DNA from: an uncultured Sphingobium sp.
GTDB lineage: Bacteria > Pseudomonadota > Alphaproteobacteria > Sphingomonadales > Sphingomonadaceae
DNA: 9,103 bases
Direction: 5' to 3'
Assembly (NCBI GenBank): GCA_946479185.1
Contig: CAMLFF010000115.1
Span: 1 to 9,103, forward strand
Each line of letters opens with the position of its first letter. Positions within the stretch are counted from its first letter, which is position 1. Under the pieces are notes generated by a model, which did no database searches, had not been told where the DNA came from, and saw nothing but the letters and a program-made list of their open reading frames with translations. The position numbers and the translations under genes were made by a program. Positions 6,381 through 9,103 of this stretch are shown here, piece by piece.

Positions 6381-7706
6381 ATGCCTGCACCACTGCGCTT
6401 CATCGAATCCTCGCCAGCGCTCCCTGCCCAAGCCGATGTCGTCGTCATCGGCGCCGGCATCATCGGCACGTTCACAGCCTATTATCTCGCGCAGCGCGGG
6501 CTTAAGGTCGCGCTGGTCGAGAAGGGCGTGGTCGCTGGCGAACAATCGAGCCGCAACTGGGGCTGGTGCCGCCAGCAGAACCGCGATTCCCGCGAGCTTC
6601 CCCTCGCCACCATGTCGCTCGATCTGTGGGAAAAGTTCGGCATCGACAGCGGCGAGGATACAGAGTTCCGCCGCTGCGGCCTCTTCTATGTCAGCAATGA
6701 TGATGCCGATCTGGAGACCTGGGCGACCTGGGGCAAATATGCGCGCTCAGTGGGCGTCGAAACCAGAATGCTCGACAGCAATGAGGCAACCCAGCGCGCC
6801 GGTTTCACCAACCAGCGCTGGAAGGGCGGCGTCCTTTCCAAAAATGATGGCATCGCCAATCCCGGCCTCGCAGCGCCTGCTGTCGCCAAGGCCTTCATGG
6901 CGCTCGGCGGCACGCTCCATCAGGGCTGCGCCGCACGCGGTATCGAGACGACCGGCGGCGCGGTCAGCGGCGTCATAACCGAGAAAGGCACGATCCGCAC
7001 GCCCATCGCCATTCAGGCAGGCGGCGCATGGGCCTCATCCTTCTGCCGCCAGCTCGGCATCAGCTTCCCGCAAGCCACCGTGCGCCAGACCATTCTCGCC
7101 GTCTCCAGCAGCGCACTCACGCTTCCGGACGCCTTTTACGGACAGGCGCTCTCCATCACGCGGCGCGGCAGCGGTGTTCACACGCTCGCGATCAGTGGCC
7201 GCGCCAAGGTCGATCCCACACTGCAATTCCTGCGCTATTCCCGCGAGTTCATCCCCATGTTCATGCGCCGCTGGGGCGCGCTCTCGCCGGGCGGATTGCA
7301 GGGGCTGCGCGCGGGACATGAGAGCATGTCGCACTGGAAGCTCGATCAGCCAACGCCGATGGAAGCCATGCGCATCCTCGATCCTGTCGCCGACCCCAAA
7401 ACAGTCCGCCTCACAAAGAAGCGCGCGGCAAAGCTCATCCCCGATCTTGGCACCGCGCCCCTGGTCGCAAGCTGGGCTGGCTTCGTCGACAGCACGCCCG
7501 ATGGCGTTCCCATCATCGGTGAAGCGCCCTCCGTTCCCGGCCTCATCCTGGCAGCAGGATTCAGCGGACATGGCTTCGGCATCGGCCCCGGCGCGGGCCA
7601 TCTGATTGCCGATATTGCGAGCGGTCACCCTCCGATTGTCGATCCACGCCCCTATCGCCTTGAACGCTTCATGCCCGGCCAGAAAATCGAGGTCGCCGAT
7701 TTCTGA
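6381..7706 (+). CDS. FAD-dependent oxidoreductase, DadA/opine-oxidase-like
   Basis: A 441-residue flavoprotein of the DAO superfamily, clearly distinct from the earlier oxidase in this cluster. It has GAGIIG (24-29), Glu47 at the end of the second strand, and the signature SSRNWGWCRQQNRDS (56-70). The last is typical of D-amino acid dehydrogenase-like and opine-oxidase (OoxB-type) proteins, rather than the SGRNGG of PuuB. The C-terminal segment WAGFVDSTPDGVP and GFSGHGFGIGPGAG (near residue 396) closes the FAD site. It probably deaminates an amino acid or N-alkylated amino acid to a keto acid and amine, passing electrons to the respiratory chain. The ATG at 6381 is preceded by a modest GGGA at 6367-6370. 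It is the last gene of the cluster, followed by a small hairpin across its stop codon. The substrate is unknown. It could complete the breakdown of the product of the aldehyde dehydrogenase, or open a parallel branch. Confidence 0.9.
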   Translation: MPAPLRFIESSPALPAQADVVVIGAGIIGTFTAYYLAQRGLKVALVEKGVVAGEQSSRNWGWCRQQNRDSRELPLATMSLDLWEKFGIDSGEDTEFRRCGLFYVSNDDADLETWATWGKYARSVGVETRMLDSNEATQRAGFTNQRWKGGVLSKNDGIANPGLAAPAVAKAFMALGGTLHQGCAARGIETTGGAVSGVITEKGTIRTPIAIQAGGAWASSFCRQLGISFPQATVRQTILAVSSSALTLPDAFYGQALSITRRGSGVHTLAISGRAKVDPTLQFLRYSREFIPMFMRRWGALSPGGLQGLRAGHESMSHWKLDQPTPMEAMRILDPVADPKTVRLTKKRAAKLIPDLGTAPLVASWAGFVDSTPDGVPIIGEAPSVPGLILAAGFSGHGFGIGPGAGHLIADIASGHPPIVDPRPYRLERFMPGQKIEVADF

Positions 7707-7711
7707 TCGGC
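7695..7711 (+). terminator. Short hairpin spanning the end of the catabolic cluster
   Basis: GCCGAT (7695-7700) and ATCGGC (7706-7711) form a perfect six-base stem with a five-base loop covering the stop codon. A moderately T-rich stretch (CTCATTTATT) follows. The stem is short and the tail is not a T-run, so termination here is plausible but weakly supported. Confidence 0.3.
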
Positions 7712-7868
7712 CTCATTTATTGGTCGCAACCCTGCACAGTTGAGAAGTCCAACATTCCCCTCTGCTTTCGAGATATTCAGCGCACCATCATCTCATCTTC
7801 GACATTTTCTGTCGTCCCCTAGGCATAGCCTCCTCCTCAGAATGTTTCACCCGAACAGGAGTTTGCGC
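7707..7868 (+). promoter_or_regulatory. Intergenic region upstream of the DUF4198 gene, with a CGACA-N5-TGTCG inverted repeat
   Basis: 162 bases of lower GC content than the flanking genes, and the likely promoter of the right-hand envelope genes. CGACA (7800-7804) and TGTCG (7810-7814) form a perfect 5-base inverted repeat with a 5-base spacer, the size of a typical dimeric regulator site, about 55 bases before the start codon. A weak -35-like TTCGAC (7798-7803) overlaps it, and an imperfect -10 lies around 7820-7827 (TAGGCATA). An AGGAG Shine-Dalgarno at 7857-7861 serves the next gene. The regulator is not identified. Confidence 0.35.
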
Positions 7869-8612
7869 ATGGCCTTTCACCGCATTGCGACCGCCACCAT
7901 TGGCGCGGTCACGCTCGCCGCTATAGCCCTTCCGGCCAGCGCTCATGGCATCTGGTTCGCCCAGCGCGCCAAGCAGGTCGCCATGATCTATGGCGTGGGC
8001 GCAGACGATCTGGATGCCGTCAAGCGCCTGCCGCTCATCACGAGCGTCACCGGCTATGATAGCGACTGGGCGCCCGTCACCACCAGCCTGCGCGCCGCCG
8101 GGCCGATCCCCGTGGTGGATAGCGAGGAGCCGGTTGCGGCGGTCGCTGCCGTGATGGACTATGGCTATTGGAGCAAAACGCCCGATGGCGAGTGGCACAA
8201 TAAGGGCCGCGATGAAGTGCCCACGGCGTCGCTCGCCGAGCATAATTTCAAATATGCCGTCTATCTCACGCAGATGCCGACAAAGCCCGTGCCGCTCATC
8301 CCCACGCATGGCCTGCAGATCATTCCTGTCGAAGCCGCCATTCCCCAGAAGATGGGCGAGTCCATGAAGGTGCGCGTCTATTACAAGGGCAAGCCAATCG
8401 CAGGCGCCACCGTCATGCAGGATTATGTGAATGATCCCGATGAGGTCGCTCCCCCAAAGACTGCCGCTGATGGCACCGCAACCGTCAAGATCCGCAATCA
8501 GGGCAATAATGTGCTCATGGCCATCTACGTCGCCGACACGACCGACAAGAAGGTCGATCATGAAGAGCATCGCGCCTCGCTCGGCTTCGTGCTCCCGCAT
8601 CTGCCGGAATAA
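7869..8612 (+). CDS. Secreted DUF4198-domain protein, probable metal-related periplasmic protein
   Basis: A 247-residue exported protein. Residues 1-25 are a signal peptide ending ALPASA, which leaves the mature N-terminus HGIWF (His26). An N-terminal His followed by a hydrophobic strand is the usual start of DUF4198 proteins, and could contribute a metal ligand as in CopC-like proteins. The C-terminal part, from about residue 155 (GLQIIPVEAAIP, then MKVRVYYKGKPIAGATV and an AADGTATVKI strand), has the Ig-like/CnaB-like pattern seen in DUF4198. Members are often found beside TonB-dependent receptors and nickel, cobalt or copper genes, but their activity is not established. The frame opens at 7740, yet AGGAG (7857-7861) seven bases before ATG 7869 and the signal peptide fix the start. 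It is followed after 39 bases by another secreted protein, and probably heads an operon. Confidence 0.85.
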   Translation: MAFHRIATATIGAVTLAAIALPASAHGIWFAQRAKQVAMIYGVGADDLDAVKRLPLITSVTGYDSDWAPVTTSLRAAGPIPVVDSEEPVAAVAAVMDYGYWSKTPDGEWHNKGRDEVPTASLAEHNFKYAVYLTQMPTKPVPLIPTHGLQIIPVEAAIPQKMGESMKVRVYYKGKPIAGATVMQDYVNDPDEVAPPKTAADGTATVKIRNQGNNVLMAIYVADTTDKKVDHEEHRASLGFVLPHLPE

Positions 8613-8651
8613 GTTCGGACTGACGATCTTCCCCTCATCCGGAGAATAGCC

Positions 8652-9032
8652 ATGACCATCAATCTCTTCCGCACGGGGCTAACCGCCCTCGCCCTCTTCG
8701 CCGCACCCACCCTGCTGCACGCCCATGGCAGCATGAAGCCGCAACATGGCGGCATGGTCCAGATGACCGGCGAAACGATGTTCGAGCTCGTCTCAGGCCC
8801 CAAGGGCGTGGACGTTTACCTCAGCGAAGAAGATGAGCCGATGGCCGCTGCGGCCTTCACCGCCAAGCTGACCCAGACGGCGGCAGGCAAAAAGAGCGAA
8901 GCCATCCTCAAGCCCGCAGGCGGCAACAAGCTGAGCGCACCGGGCTTCAAGCCCGCCAAGGGCGCCAAGCTGGTCGTCGCGCTGGTCGATAAAAGCGGGG
9001 CCAAGACCTTCGCGACCTTCCAGGCCAAGTAA
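8652..9032 (+). CDS. Small secreted protein with HGG motif, putative periplasmic metal-binding protein
   Basis: A 126-residue exported protein without a family name I can give with confidence. Residues 1-24 are a signal peptide ending LLHA, leaving mature HGSMKPQHGGMVQM. Two histidines (25 and 32) and three methionines (28, 35, 38) in the first 14 mature residues look like a soft-metal site. The KPQHGG segment resembles the PKHGG motif of small periplasmic proteins found near heavy-metal RND and copper genes. The rest is a predicted all-beta domain with hydrophobic alternation (MFELVSGPKGVDVYLS; KLVVALVDKSGAKTFATFQ), and no cysteine. GGAG (8641-8644) lies seven bases before the ATG. It sits between the DUF4198 gene and a partial membrane-protein gene, with tight spacing on both sides. 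A copper-binding or chaperone role is inferred from composition and neighbours only. Confidence 0.8.
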   Translation: MTINLFRTGLTALALFAAPTLLHAHGSMKPQHGGMVQMTGETMFELVSGPKGVDVYLSEEDEPMAAAAFTAKLTQTAAGKKSEAILKPAGGNKLSAPGFKPAKGAKLVVALVDKSGAKTFATFQAK

Positions 9033-9041
9033 GAGGTCATT

Positions 9042-9103
9042 ATGCACACAGCGCCCCGCCCCTCGCTTCTCCTCAGAACCGTGTGGCGGGGCGTCCTGCT
9101 GCT
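9042..9103 (+). CDS. Start of a probable membrane protein (first 20 codons, runs off the right edge)
   Basis: An ATG at 9042 follows the previous stop by nine bases and has AGAGG (9032-9036) five bases upstream, partly overlapping that stop codon. The visible residues are MHTAPRPSLLLRTVWRGVLL: a short basic N-terminus turning hydrophobic, as at the start of an inner-membrane protein. PepSY-domain membrane proteins often accompany DUF4198 genes in related bacteria and start this way, but 20 residues cannot decide the family. Confidence 0.6.
   Translation, partial: MHTAPRPSLLLRTVWRGVLL

Noticed and set aside
7740..7868. Longer N-terminus for the DUF4198 protein
   Set aside because: AGGAG and the signal peptide place the start at 7869; the extra 43 residues have non-coding character.
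1..9103. Mobile element, CRISPR array, tRNA or rRNA
   Set aside because: I found no transposase, terminal inverted repeats, spaced direct repeats or RNA-gene signatures on either strand.

Overview
The window is GC-rich DNA from a Gram-negative bacterium. Codon choice (many CGC, GCC, GAT and TAT codons) and the gene content (CzcC-type outer-membrane factor, DUF4198 protein, tightly packed flavin oxidases) suggest an alphaproteobacterium, most likely a sphingomonad. That placement is an inference from style, not from a marker gene.

Left edge (1-908, minus strand): a two-gene metal-resistance unit read leftward out of the window. It holds a small secreted His-rich protein (570-908), followed by the first 171 codons of a TolC/CzcC-family outer-membrane efflux factor (1-513). 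The membrane-fusion protein and RND pump expected with such a factor would lie beyond the left edge. A 246-base divergent intergenic region (909-1154) separates this unit from the next.

Centre (1155-7706, plus strand): six close-set genes. In order they are a HAD-superfamily protein of the type II haloacid dehalogenase group, a double-cupin protein, a two-domain GNAT acetyltransferase, a PuuB-like FAD amine oxidase, an NAD(P)-dependent aldehyde dehydrogenase and a second, DadA-like FAD oxidoreductase. HAD and cupin overlap (GTGA), and oxidase and aldehyde dehydrogenase overlap (ATGA). The only sizeable gap, 198 bases before the GNAT gene, contains a strong hairpin. The enzyme set reads as a catabolic route for an amine or N-substituted amino acid: amine to aldehyde, aldehyde to acid, then a second C-N oxidation. 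No transporter, glutamylpolyamine synthetase or regulator is present, and the substrate cannot be read from the sequence. This is the best candidate for an undescribed system in the window. Its HAD protein lacks two residues needed by characterised L-2-haloacid dehalogenases, and its cupins lack the usual metal-binding histidines.

Right edge (7869-9103, plus strand): a second set of envelope, probably metal-related genes: a secreted DUF4198 protein, a small secreted protein with an HGG motif, and the first 20 codons of what looks like a membrane protein. All three secreted non-TolC proteins in the window are predicted to start with histidine after signal-peptide removal, as in CopC-like copper proteins. 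The amine-catabolic genes are thus sandwiched between two metal-handling modules.
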